Shown one piece after another: positions 32,801-43,403 of a stretch of DNA of 64,000 nucleotides. Source of the stretch: Trichuris trichiura (Eukaryota > Nematoda > Enoplea > Trichinellida > Trichuridae). Position 1 is the stretch's first letter. Each line of letters opens with the position of its first letter. The DNA is taken from NCBI GenBank assembly GCA_037903355.1, contig JBAJFE010000062.1, positions 1,612,001 to 1,676,000 on the forward strand. The letters run 5' to 3'. The translations under genes were made by a program, and so were the position numbers. The notes beneath the pieces were generated by a model. The model did no database searches. It was given only the letters and a program-made list of their open reading frames with translations, and was not told the DNA's origin.

Positions 32801-32845
32801 TGCATTCGTATAATCAAGTATTTCCGGTGGATCTTCACTCTCCAT
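26892..32845 (-). CDS. RAB3GAP1: RAB3GAP1, catalytic subunit of the Rab3 GTPase-activating complex
   Basis: Start ATG 32845 (MESEDPPEILDYTNATDWERF), stop TAG at 26892. Firm exons: 32845-32717, 32598-32261, 31462-about 31242 and 27089-26892. Further exons lie near 31218-31054, 30990-30809, 29655-29530, 29510-29265, 29180-28920, 28850-28740, 28260-28150, 28112-27960, 27870-27783, 27716-27636 and 27570-27344. Colinear matches to the family run end to end: LNEYLAITP, a THFEMARLPL block, YSDLSASTTPHWYLK, WDELLYELRSRW, EDDFFDCKE, NENEPLYTPIYQ, DFLRLHSPRD, RMSAEENLWRSLWEKARPI, and a tail ending TDFFLE. The Arg in LRLHSPRD sits where the human catalytic Arg lies. The protein acts with RAB3GAP2 on Rab3 (GAP) and Rab18 (GEF). 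Several internal exon borders are approximate. Confidence 0.88.
29865..30090. repeat. Intronic copies of the TTAGGC/TGTTCTG dispersed repeat
   Basis: Within RAB3GAP1 introns. At 29876-29905 the sequence reads CACTTAGGCTTATGCCTAGG then AAAAGCAGAAC. At 29982-30018 it reads ATGTTTAGGCTTAGGCTAAG then a CACAAGAT end. At 30045-30080 it reads ATCCTGTTCTGCTCTTAC then CCTAAGCC. These are half-elements of one family in both orientations. Confidence 0.6.
31809..31892. repeat. 84 bp MITE-like element with terminal inverted repeats
   Basis: The left end CATTCTGTTCTGGCCTTAAC pairs, with mismatches, with the right end GGGTAAAGACAGAACAAGAT. The inside carries CTTAGACCTAAATATTAGGC. It is the most complete copy of the dispersed family in the window. 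It sits in the RAB3GAP1 intron between exons ending 32261 and starting 31462. I could not fix a target duplication. Confidence 0.6.
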
Positions 32846-32872
32846 AAACTGATTAAAAAATAAGATAACCAA

Positions 32873-33263
32873 ATGGACAGTCGAACTTTGCCGCTTTCGT
32901 CAAATGCAGCAGAAGGCACAACTGTACTCCTGAAATACTATAAAGATCTTAAACGCGTAAAGATTGGAATGTGCAGCCAACAGAATAAGCAGGTAATGTT
33001 AACAGCCGGATTAGCGTGTAATTCATCCTATGGAAAACCGCATATTACATGCTGTTTACGGGCGCGAGCTTGAATTTCAGTTTTTTAATACAAAGCTCTC
33101 CGCAACAACCGCGCAGATTCTTCTAGATGAAATCGTGACTGATATTCATCGCTGGTTCGTCATTAAAATAGATAACGCACGGATTACTTCCATGCTCATT
33201 GTTGGCTTGATTGCTTCACAGAAATCCAATTCGAGTGCATTTAATGCTCAGCATTGGCGTTGA
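32873..33263 (+). CDS. Small unknown protein, two exons, divergent from RAB3GAP1
   Basis: Exons 32873-32992 and 33081-33263 join in phase across an 88 bp GT-AG intron (donor GTAATG, acceptor TTTCAG), giving 100 aa. The sequence opens MDSRTLPLSSNAAEGTT, followed by a basic KYYKDLKRVKIG stretch. Exon 2 holds a helical segment (TTAQILLDEIVTDIHRWFV). I see no signal peptide, zinc ligands or known fold. Its ATG is 27 bp from the RAB3GAP1 ATG on the opposite strand, so the two would share a bidirectional promoter, or one start is wrong. Identity unknown. Confidence 0.45.
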
Positions 33264-33742
33264 TTGCATGTCCTTATTTCATCGCTATTAAATCCAGCGA
33301 CCACCTTTTTGAATGACAGTATACTTTGCCGTATTTTGCATTACATTCTACAGCTCTTATTGTCTTAGTGCAGAGCGACCAGTATTCTTATAATAATTTG
33401 TTAACTTGGAAAGCTACTTCTTAATTTAAATTTTATCTCTTGGTCAAATTAGCAGGTTAATTAGGCTTTCCCTCGATAGACCATTTTAAAATAAAGTTTT
33501 TTTCAATACTAATAATCATAATAAAAAAAGGGCCAAAGTTGTAACAGCTGTATAGAAGACCTGGACAGGAGTCGCTTTCGTTATACTACGTGAGGCTTCG
33601 TAACGAAATATATAATAGTAAGAAAGACTAAGGGTTTAAACCATAATTCCTTCAATAAACAAATAGACGAATTGAAACAGCTCGTAAATGAAACAGCAAA
33701 TAATGTAGTGCATAAACGTCAGCAAAAAATCTTCGCGCATCT
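33264..33742. other. Intergenic, small gene to LUC7L stop
   Basis: AT-rich. It includes AATAAA at about 33490 and 33655 on the plus strand, which might serve the small gene. No further gene seen. Confidence 0.4.
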
Positions 33743-36700
33743 TTACGTTCGACTACCACTTCGGCTACGAGTCCGTCTTCCCTGCCGTTCCCTGTGAAAG
33801 AAAAATGAAAATACAAATAATATCTTTTCAGAAAAATGTACCATGCGCCAAAACCAAATGCCGGTGGACTAGCTCCGGCGCTTTCGCGACCCTTCCAGTC
33901 TGCTTCCGCGTATTTTCCATGCTTATGGCGCTTCGAAGACGTCTCCGGGCTTCTTGATCGACTTCGACGATAGCGCTCCTTATTGCGATTGCGGTCATGC
34001 TCTTTTCTTCTATCATCAAACCTATCAGATGTTTGAAAAATTGTTTTTCAGTATTTCAACAAGCAAACAGCTGAAACCTAACATTCACTTCTAACGAAAA
34101 CGGACGCATTCCAAAACGTAACTACATACTTACGTATGAAGACGAACTTTCGAAAACTAATCGCGACTGACAGGCTTTAACTGCCAAAAGTGCAGCTATC
34201 AAATTAGACGTCAATTAGAGCGGTACGCGGTATGCCTTACACTTCAAACGAACCGACGATAATACAGAAGGCGTCATTTTGATCGAAAATCTTATCAGCT
34301 GCAATAAGTAATAAACGAAGCCGAGTGAATACTTGCGGAAAACTGTTGAAAGACATTTGCCATTATCTAACGTAAATAATTCATCTTCTCAATATTTGAA
34401 AATAAAATAATGCTTTTTCATAAAACAACTTTTTCAAAAAGGGAATGTGGAGAAGGTAACAAGCCAGCCGGCAATAACATATTAAAGAAAAAATACTGTA
34501 CAGGGAAGGCGCACTGGCTCTAAATGGACGTTTCATTACTTTTTAAGGACAATTCAGGCAAATGAATTACGAAATTTTAAAACGTAATGAGACGAGCCGA
34601 ACAGACCATTTTGCTATACCGTTACGTACCGAAACTCTCTCTCTCTCTCTCGCTCGCGGCACCAATGAAGCGTGTCCTCGATTAATACGTACCCAAATTT
34701 CGGGAAAACTTACTGGCTTCACTCAAACGAATTGAAGGAATGCCTCACTAATGACACACAAACGATTTGAATCCGCTGGCATTAAGCAGGAGTTCGTTGA
34801 ACTGACAAAGCAAAACAGTCTCTTACAAACTGATTCAGCAAAACGCTAGCAAGGCTTCTACGCATGAATGGGGAACATCACAAAACTAACCTTCTACGAC
34901 CACGATCATATGGATCCGGACTTCTTGCCCTGAAAGCACATTCGTACATGACATAATCTCTACTTATAAACTGCCCTGGTTTTGGGTCCCTTTAAGGAAC
35001 AAAAAGATAAGCGGCTGGATGAAATAAACAAACAATAATGGTGAGATACGAATAGGAACTATTAACACTAACAAGAGCATCACGGGAAAAGTAACATAAA
35101 CAAAATTGAGCAAACATGACTACGAGACCGCGCGGTTTCACGATGAGCAGATTGCAAGCTGGGAAACGGTGCAACTCAAACTACCATATATGCTGTTGGT
35201 AGATTCTGGTGAAACGAGCACACTAATGGCGTGCTTAAGTATTTCTTAGCCACCTTTTAAAGTGTACGACGAGTTATCGCAGCTTAACTGTTGAGATGAT
35301 ACCTAGAAATTACATTTATGCTCGCTTGAAAACCGTCATCTGCTTCCTGGCTGTTAAGCCATGGATACCTTGAATAAACAGTACAGGTGGCCCTCGTTAT
35401 ACGCGAACTTTTTATCCGCGAGATTCTATACAACGCGATTCGTCCGGCGTGAAATAGTGATATGTCATCTTTTTTGCAAAAACACGCGCATCGCTGGCTA
35501 GCATTATAGTTGCAGTAATGTCGATGCCTGCCTAAGCAGCAGCGTGATTATCTGCCCGGGCGCGAAAGACTTTTTCTTCCTACAATGCTCTCTAACCGTG
35601 CACAGTGCTAATGAAGGCTTGTCATTTTTCTGATTGTTCGTTATTGCTTTGTGCGCGTTGTTGATTTCATTCGCCGTGTGCAAACATCAGTTTCCCTTTA
35701 GCCTGGTGAGTCTGAACTTTCGCGTCGTTTAACTGGTGTCGCATAGGAGGGGCAAATAAGTGAACAGAGCGGTTCCTTTAGGGCTAAGAAACAACGTAGC
35801 GTCCTTACTCTTCATGAGAAAGTAGAAGTCCTCGATCTTTTGAAAAGCGGATTGTCATTTACCGAAGTGGGCCGCAGGATTGGAAAGAATGAATCCACCA
35901 TTCGTACGATAAAACAGAAGGAAGTTGACATTCGAGCAAGCGTACATCCCGACCCTTCACTGGCGAAAAGAGCTGTTGTAGTTCGCAACAAAGTCTTCGT
36001 GAAAGCCGAAAAAGCGCTAAGCATTTGGATAGAGGACATGTCGCGGAAGCATGTCCCCGTCGACGGGAAAGTTATTCGGGAAAAAGCGCTGAGCTTATAC
36101 GAGCACTTCTCTGGCGTGGTTGCAGAGAACGAGAGAAAAAGGTTTACTGCTAGCAAAGGATGGCTGGCAAAATACGTGAAGCGCTTCAACCTAAAGAACT
36201 TAAAGATCGCTGGGGAAACGGCATCGGCTGATTTCGTAGCTGCCTCGGCGTTCCCGAAGGAATTTAAAGAGTTGGTGGACCAAAAAGGTTATCTCCCAGA
36301 ACAAATTTTCAATTGTGACGAGACAGCATTATTCTGGAAGCATATGCCAAAGCGCACGTGCATCCACAAGAGCGCAAAGCAAGCTCCAGGATTCAAGCCA
36401 CTGAAAGATCGACTCACTCTTGTACTCTGTGGCAACGTTGCAGGGCACGTGATTAAGCCTGGCGTTATCTACCGGACTCGTAACCCTCGGCCGCTCAGAA
36501 AGAAGAACCTGGACTGGCTACTGGTTTTCTGGCAGCACAACAAGAAAGCGTGGATGACGGTTACCCTCTTTACGGAGTGGTTTAACCAGTGCTTCATTCC
36601 TGAAGCGAAAAAATACTTGGAAAGCAAGGGGATGGCTTTCAAGGTCCTCCTCGTAATTGAAAACGCCCCCGGTCACCCGCAATCCCCTTGCTTTGCTAAT

Positions 36701-39700
36701 GAGAACGTCGAGATAAAATTCTTGCCCGCTAACTCGACATCACTACTACAGCCACTGGATCAGGGCGTCATAAGATGCGTTAAGGCTACTTATACTCGTC
36801 TCGTATTTGGGAAGCTCCGTGATACCCTCCATGCTAATCCTGATTGCGATCTAACCAGCCTGTGGAAACGTTTCTCAATTGCAGACGCTATCTTCCACAT
36901 TGCGGAGGCAGTACACGGGATAAAACCTAGAACAGTCAGCGGATGCTGGAAGCGGTTGTGGAGAGAGGCAGTCAGTAAATGCGACGACTTAGGTGCTATC
37001 GATGAGGAAGTCATGGACATAGTGAATATTGCCAAAGAGTTGGGAGGGGAGGGTTTCTCTGACATGATAGAAGATGATATCAGGGAGCACATAGAAGATT
37101 GTGGAGAACCGTTCACCAACGAGGAACTCGAGGAACTGATGCAATCACCTAAGGGCAGTGACCACGACGACGACGTCATGGAAGATAAAGAAGCTCAAAC
37201 ACCCTCGGATTGGACGCTGCAAAAGCTTGCCAGTATTTTCCAGCAAGCGCAGGTCCTGAAGGATATGATTGTTGAATATGATCCGTCCATGGAACGTGGC
37301 ATTATGCTTACACGAGGAATAACGGCTACGTTGAAACCGCTGCAAGATTTATTCGATGAAGCGAAGAAAAGGCAGATACAGCTCCCTATAACAATGTTTT
37401 TAAATAGAGCTCCGGCAGCTGGGAAGTCTAACACTTTAAGACGAGAGGCTCTGCAACCAACAAGTTCAAGAAACCGTAAAACCGGCCGTTCTTCTGGGAA
37501 TTTGCGCGCGCCTACAGAAAGTGCGTAAATTGATTCGTGATGCCCCAAACGTTTCTGTCGTAGACGTTTTGTTCTATGTAGATGGGTTCTGTGTGGTGTT
37601 CACTATTCCTGCTTAAATACGTGTATGTATTTTTTATTTCCCCTGCTCTGTACCTGTTATGCGCACCAGTACATCGTTTAGCTCATTAAAGCAAGGTGTT
37701 TCCAAGGCATTTAAGAAAAGAGCATTTTACTTTTACGCTTTCTTCTATCTAACATCCTGGACTCTGATGCCTAACCCCATTGGACAAGCGCAGTCTCACT
37801 GATGTCATTATCTCGTAGCTAGATTCCGTAGTACAAAGCTTCAGAGGATCACTAGGTATGATGATAATCGTTCCGGAAGGAATTCAAGGGGACAGGACGA
37901 AATACGCAGCTAGAATACAAGCTATTTAGCCCTTTTTCATAGGGTACCCTATATAAAGCGAACTTCGTTTTACGCGGTAAAATTCTCAAAATCTTGGACG
38001 AATTGTTCGCGTATAACGAGGGCCACCTGTATACATAAAACGGAGAGAGCTTATACTACTTATATTAAATAAAAATAACAGAGCATTTCAGCAAATATTA
38101 GAAAAATTGCAAATTAAGCGAGGCTTAAAACTTAGAAAAACTAGACTTCAACGAGATTTGAAAAATAGACCGTCGCGGGACGCCAGAATATTGAATACTA
38201 TCTGAGCTCTCAGCAACTTTGGCTTTATTTGAATTCAGACGCTTAATTTAGTAATAACTACCCTTTCTAACAAATTCAATTAAAACAGTAGCCTTATTTT
38301 CAACTGTAAGCATTAACTCCTGACAACTGATGCGGTTATAACAACCAAACGGCTCATAAGAATGCCTATGAACTTGCACATCACTTCTGGTTACTGTAAG
38401 CCCAACACCGCTCAACTTTAACAATTCAAGAAACGCTAAAACCGCTGACGCGGTGGTACTATTTGAATGTGCTCGGCTGACTCTAATTGGTTTGCTTAAA
38501 ATGGATGCAAAGGACAACGAGTAGGCCACGAAAAACGCCAAGCATGAAAAAGTTAAACAAACCACAAAGCTTACCTTTTTAAATCACGATTGTATCTGTC
38601 TTTACCGCTATCACCGTTATTATGGTTGTAAAAGCGCTTAGAATGCCCTTCGTGCTTTTTTTCGGAAGATTGTACGTCTCGCTGAGCGCGCCGACTTTCC
38701 CAAGCCTCCTTAATTAAACAAATGAAAAGTAAAAATTCAAACGGTCACTTGTACACGATTACTTTTAAAGCGGCATATCGCTCTCGCAAGTACGCGTATC
38801 CCATGTGAAGCTTGCCGCCAAAGTGGTCAGCCAATCGGCGGTCATTATCGTGTATGCCCAAATATGCACTACAGACCTCACAGACTCGCAATTTCTGCTG
38901 TTGGTAACTACTGGCAGGCATTGAATTTCTGTAGTCCAGCTGGAACAACAAAAATGCGATGACATTGGATAATCGCAACGAAGTAAACAAGTTTGGAACT
39001 TACGTCGGCCTCTTGCTTCTGCTTTCTTAATTCATCGACCTGTCCCATGAGTTGAAGCGATTCTTCCACTTTTCCCTCTTCGCCCAACTTTTCCGCTTGG
39101 GCCAAAGCCTTGCCAATTTCCTCGTTCAGCATCAAAACTTTATCCGCTTTTTCCGTTAATTCAACGTTCATTTCTTCCTGAGTTTCGGCTAGTCTTTTTT
39201 TTGCTTGCTCCATTTTTCTGTCCGAATCGGTAAAAAATCTGTCCAAATGATCGAGCGCCTAAATCGGACCATCAACTTCATCTAGGCGCATACGAAATTG
39301 AACTACTCACGTCGATATCAAAATTAGCTTTGCCGTCTTTGGCGGCTTTTTCGTAGTCGGCTTTCAAGGCTGGATCATGAATTTTAGGACACAATCCCAT
39401 GTCCATACGCTAAATAGAGCGAATACTTTGCAAAGAGCGCTTTTAATTCAGTTCTTACCGTGTTCGCTAAAACGTCAAAAGGACAACAACCGAGAAGAAA
39501 AGTACGGCAAACTCGAGTGTCCGTGTACCGCACGGTGTCACGTCGAGATTCTCCTGCGTATAAAGCAGTTTAGATAAACGATAAACCATTATAAACAGAA
39601 GCAAATCGACTGAAATGGTCAACTAGAAATCACGAAAAGTTACCGTCTCTTCCTGTTCCCATAAGCTCATCGAGCATTTTTCTAATTTGATCCTGCGCCG

Positions 39701-39704
39701 ACAT
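33743..39704 (-). CDS. LUC7L: LUC7-like U1 snRNP splicing factor, eight exons
   Basis: Exons: 39704-39644, 39553-39459, 39409-39311, 39258-39004, 38939-38763, 38708-38575, 34021-33842 and 33791-33743. All phases close, giving 349 aa (human LUC7L about 371). It starts MSAQDQIRKMLDELMGTG. The first finger is CCCH (C36, C44, C59, H63, in RVCRTFLLGCCPFDV and CPKIHD). A central coiled coil has AKKRLAETQEEM. The second finger is C2H2 (C190, C193, H209, H215, in NDRRLADHFGGKLH). The C-terminus is RS-rich (RYRRSRSRSPE and the last exon RRTRSRSGSRT). LUC7 proteins sit in U1 snRNP and help choose 5' splice sites. Introns are 49-64 bp except the 4.55 kb one (38574-34022), which holds a Tigger-like element. 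Confidence 0.95.
34022..35383 (-). other. LUC7L long intron, part 3' of the Tigger insertion
   Basis: I see no coding sequence here. A (CT)8 run lies at 34635-34650. Short open frames show no motifs. Confidence 0.5.
35384..38029 (+). mobile_element. Tigger/pogo-like DNA transposon 2, full length
   Basis: 2,646 bp. The 25 bp perfect terminal inverted repeats are at 35384-35408 and 38005-38029 and start CAGGTGGCCCTCGTTATACG. A TA target duplication lies at 35382-35383 and 38030-38031. The CAGG-CCTCGTTATA end style is typical of Tigger elements. It lies in the last long intron of LUC7L, antisense to the host gene. It is not closely related to transposon 1: the ends and the transposase differ. 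Confidence 0.95.
35747..37528 (+). CDS. Tigger-like DDE transposase, open but probably inactive
   Basis: The frame is open from the TAG at 35744 to TAA at 37526. No ATG precedes the conserved N-terminus. The likely start position (35756) reads ATA followed by SEQSGSFRAKK, so the initiator may be lost or supplied by an upstream exon. The domains are an HTH (SFTEVGRRIGKNESTIRTIKQ), a CENP-B-type HTH ending FTASKGWLAKYVKRF, and the DDE_1 catalytic domain with NCDETALF and LLQPLDQGVI. The second catalytic position is Glu, not Asp: VIENAPGHP, codon GAA at 36659-36661. The C-terminus is acidic (HDDDVMEDKEAQT). Perfect TIRs but a changed triad and no ATG suggest a recent insertion with an already weak or dead gene. 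Confidence 0.85.
   Translation, partial: EGQISEQSGSFRAKKQRSVLTLHEKVEVLDLLKSGLSFTEVGRRIGKNESTIRTIKQKEVDIRASVHPDPSLAKRAVVVRNKVFVKAEKALSIWIEDMSRKHVPVDGKVIREKALSLYEHFSGVVAENERKRFTASKGWLAKYVKRFNLKNLKIAGETASADFVAASAFPKEFKELVDQKGYLPEQIFNCDETALFWKHMPKRTCIHKSAKQAPGFKPLKDRLTLVLCGNVAGHVIKPGVIYRTRNPRPLRKKNLDWLLVFWQHNKKAWMTVTLFTEWFNQCFIPEAKKYLESKGMAFKVLLVIENAPGHPQSPCFANENVEIKFLPANSTSLLQPLDQGVIRCVKATYTRLVFGKLRDTLHANPDCDLTSLWKRFSIADAIFHIAEAVHGIKPRTVSGCWKRLWREAVSKCDDLGAIDEEVMDIVNIAKELGGEGFSDMIEDDIREHIEDCGEPFTNEELEELMQSPKGSDHDDDVMEDKEAQTPSDWTLQKLASIFQQAQVLKDMIVEYDPSMERGIMLTRGITATLKPLQDLFDEAKKRQIQLPITMFLNRAPAAGKSNTLRREALQPTSSRNRKTGRSSGNLRAPTESA
38032..38574 (-). other. LUC7L long intron, part 5' of the Tigger insertion
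   Basis: 543 bp from the end of the transposon to the donor site at 38574. No gene or repeat seen. Confidence 0.5.
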
Positions 39705-41119
39705 CACTATTCTGCTAAACAAAGCACTTGGCCAACTTTGTAGAAAAAAATTACGCACTTAGGTTTACTAATACAGTATGCCGAGAGCTTGCAAATCAGT
39801 TAAATGTTGTGAAGTGCTACTGCCGCCTGCGAAATACGCGAAACAACTGCTCTACCAACGGATGGATGGTAGAGCAGTTGTTTTGTTTAATTACAGAGAC
39901 CAACACAGGCAAAAACAAACGGGAAAAGCTGTAGAAGACCTACCAACCATGAGACATCACCCCGTTGCGAAGTACCCAGTATTCAAGAACGAATTGAACT
40001 AGTTGAACTCATAAGCGCAGTAAGAGGAATCGTTTTCCCTAATGAATAAGAATGGGAGCACGATTTGTTTCTTTTTATTAACATTCGCAAATAGTGGCGG
40101 TTACTTATGAGCATACGTGTACACGCTAACCTTCACATCAGTTTACCGTATGTGATGAACTGCTTTGCTGTGCGCTGCTAGCTGAACGTTGTGCCTTCCC
40201 AAAACTTTTTGAGTGTGTATAGCCCACCAATGGACTGTATAAAAAAGGAGTTTTGGGCGGCAGGATAAGCATTCAGCTCTTTGGCAGGCCACGCAAACGC
40301 TCGAGATGAGAACACTACGAAACGCTCAACGCGAAAGCCTAAACGAGCTTACTTTAAGAGCACAAGATTAAAGGTTGAACTTTTTTGGTAAGAACCGCTT
40401 GTGATTACGGCTTTGTCCCATTGTTTGGTTTATATAAGGTGAAAAGTGAAATACTTTTGAACTGACACGACATTATGAAAAGCGTAGCTTTTGGTACTGA
40501 TTTTGTCCCGTCATCAGCGTTTGTCGGGGCTTTTGTGTTTTTAAGTAGGAACGGTTAGGCTATCGTCGGTCGTACGGCCTCCAGGAAGCCTTTCGAGTGT
40601 GTGAGCTTCTCAGGTCGGTTCGTGGGGTTGAGTCATTCCGTCAGATGACGAATGGTTATCCATGCTCCGCTGACCTTGAACCTCAGTCTTTATAGCGTAA
40701 AAATTTTCTCCGATATCTCATCGTTGGCACCTAGTTTCTCGCGAGACCTTTACCTCAGAGGTCGTTTCCGTTTTCCTGCAAATTCTTAATCATGCCCAAT
40801 TCTTTTATTTGTGGTCCCCCTCAAGGAAAAAAGATAAAAAGTTTTAAAAAAATACACCATCCATTCTCAGCGTAGGGCCTGGGGCACCCAGGGTGGAGGC
40901 GAGAGAGTGTCAAAGGGCAGAAATCGGAAATTTCTCAGGGGGGAGGAGGCTGTCAGGGGGCCGAGTGGTCCTATTGGGACAAGCGTAGTTAGGTAAATAA
41001 GAAGGGTGAGAGTTTATTCCAATCCTCTATACGTATCTGCTTTTCGAATCATATTTTTTCTACACAGAAAATTTGAACTTACTCATCCCATGACGGTATG
41101 CTTATATTTCTTTTTCTCT
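39705..41119. other. Upstream of LUC7L; no gene recognised
   Basis: A perfect 17 bp inverted repeat with a 9-base loop is at 39841-39883. A CCAAT followed 10 bases later by TATAAAAAA occurs at about 40227-40245 on the plus strand, but I find no matching gene behind it. From about 40860 the sequence is G-rich and may be the 5' untranslated part of the hAT remnant. Confidence 0.4.
39841..39883. repeat. Perfect 17 bp stem hairpin
   Basis: AAACAACTGCTCTACCA and its exact complement flank ACGGATGGA. It lies about 140 bp upstream of the LUC7L start codon, probably in promoter or 5' UTR sequence. Confidence 0.8.
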
Positions 41120-42875
41120 CAGTTCAGGTATTTGTTAGCGTCCGTTACGATATCACTCATACGAGTTCCTTGGCGAAGAAGAAGTGCCAGCATTATTCCG
41201 CAGAGTAATTGGCATACGGTTTCCTCCAGTTTCTTCGTGATCAGTTATTGCCCGTGTGTGTGCATGTGTTCATTTTCAAATGAGAGCGTGGAGCCTTGCA
41301 AAATGAAGAGAATACCCAACACCCAGAAAACACCCACAGACATTGAAGATCAGTTGGTAGCCTTCGGTTGAAAAAATTTTCTTTGTAAAATGATGAAACT
41401 ACTTTGCAAGACAATGACGCACTTCTCGTGGTTTATGTCACATTCTGGAATGCAAACACGCTGATGGAAGAAATGTTGTTTGTCAGAAAGATTAGGTCTG
41501 ATACTAAGGGACTGATCATGTTTGAAGAAATTCAGAACTACTTTAATGAGAACATCCTATTTCAGAATGTAATTGCTTGTGCGTCTGACGGCGCCGCTTC
41601 TATGGTAGGGCGGTACAAGGGATTCATAGCACATTTGAAAACAGTGCTACCTTTGGGCTTCACTATCCATTGCGCCATTGGCAGAGAGCATTTGGTCTCA
41701 AAGAAGTTAGGATCGCGCCTAAACTGTTCCCTCTCGGTTGTCATTTACATTCTGAATTTTATCACATCCCAATCGCTTCAGAATCGTCTTTTCCAGCAAC
41801 CTTGTGAAGAAAATAACGACGACTTCGATACGCTGGTGTTACATACCGAAGTTAGGTGGCTCTCAAAAGGAAATTGTCTTCAGCGTTTTGTTGCACTATG
41901 GAGAACGATAGTCGCGTTTATGTCTGAAAGGAATACGGAGACAAACTCATTGACGCCAAAGCGGACATATTCTATCTCGCAGACATTATTGAGAAACTTA
42001 GTTCCTTAAACAAAGCGTTACAAGGCAGAGATAATAATCTCATGAACAGCAAGGTAGCAGTCGTCTCTTTTCTCAAAAAACTTGAAGTCTATTGGCATAA
42101 CGTAGGTCATCACGAATTTTTGGAATTTCCAAACGTGAAAACGATTTCAGAAGAAGTGAACGATGATAACCTTCTGGTTTACGCAAATCCGAATGGACAT
42201 GGAAGAAAGGTTTCATGACCTGATAAATTTGAATATCCCTGATTGGATTGGAGATCTATTTGGAGTATCAGCCGTTGAAGCCGACACAGAAATTCAAAAG
42301 AGTTTGATTGATCTTCAAAGTGGCACAACTGCACGTTGCCAATTCGATCACTATGGGAAAGGTTCTTGGATAAAGAATGATCTGCCAAACAAATTTCCAA
42401 CATTGTTAGGGTGCCAATCTTTTTCATAGCGTTTCCCTCAATGTACTTATTTGAGTGCAGATTTAGTATGGTAGTTGCCTTAACAAAATCTAGGGACAGA
42501 ATGGACGTCGCTGCCAGAGGCGACCTGAACTGTCATTGTCTAATTTGGAACTAGACAGCATGAAACTTGCAAAAAAGTGCCACCCTCAAAAATTTCGTCA
42601 GTTTGATAAGTTTTTTTCGTGTATTCTTTTTAGGGATCTGTCAGATGCAGATCTGTCAAAATGCTTGGTTTCTTGGTGTTCATCAGTAAATGATTTGACC
42701 ATTACGTATTCGCATTGTATCAGTGCATTAACCTGATCATAGGAAGTTGTCGTTGATAGCTGATTGGCTGCTACACAAAAAACGCACAAATTAATTGACC
42801 AATAAGAAAAGAAGGGTCTGGCACTTGAGGACACCTTCCAAAAGGGCCGAGCAGAAAAAAGGTTGAAAATTGCTG
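41120..42875 (+). pseudogene. hAT-superfamily transposase remnant (ZBED/SCAND3-like)
   Basis: Colinear hAT motifs in shifting frames: PTDIEDQL near 41335; a stop codon (TAA) just before NDETTLQDNDALLVVYV near 41380; SDGAASMVGRYKGF and an HTEVRWLSKGNC box in the 41404-42009 frame; IPDWIGDLFG after a frameshift near 41950-42190; and FPSMYLFE with RMDVAARGDL near 42430-42540, the usual C-terminal dimerisation end. The sequence AAAGGTTGAAAATTGCTG at about 42857-42874 looks like the right terminal repeat, because related hAT elements begin CAG...TTTTCAACC. I could not find the left end or both copies of an 8 bp target duplication. Several frameshifts and stops make it dead. Confidence 0.8.
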
Positions 42876-43403
42876 GTCTAAGGAACATGTGTAACGATAC
42901 GGCACTCGTGGAGCTAATTCATTTCCTCCAGAGTTGTGGTCAATACATAATGGGCCAGAACCATACCAACAACTTTGTCGAGGCGGCCTACTACCGAACA
43001 AGAGACTTACTTAGGGCTGACCATCCTAACAACTAGAATTTCATATAGGGCTTTGAACGATGCAAGCGAGACGAGACAAGGACTATGAAGACTTCGTCAG
43101 TTGATGGGAACCGCCGAGAACAGGTGTACATACATCCTAGCGGATCAGCGTATACTGCGAATAATTCAACTCTTTCATACGCAATTGTTTATAACAATTT
43201 CACTGTTGCTTGAAGTGCTTAAAGTAAAGTTGTAGTTGTGGCCTTGTAAACCCTGTAAGTAAAGTTCTGTTTCATATTCCTGATAGACACTTGCAGGCTT
43301 GGCAATGGCCAGCATATTCCCTTATAAAAACTATGAGCAATCCATCGATGATGAATAGTACATGAAATTGTTAATATTGACGTTGAATGGAATTTTCTTT
43401 GTA
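42876..43403. other. No recognisable gene
   Basis: Sequence between the hAT right end and the MITE. Nothing supported. Confidence 0.4.

Noticed and set aside
34635..34650. (CT)8 run, and (AT)n at 62675-62691
   Set aside because: Ordinary short microsatellites with no context that suggests function.
36790..37548. Minus-strand frames of 117-129 codons
   Set aside because: They are antisense to the Tigger-like transposase, whose domains are clear.
40227..40245. CCAAT plus TATAAAAAA on the plus strand
   Set aside because: No open frame or RNA gene follows at a suitable distance, so I do not call a promoter.
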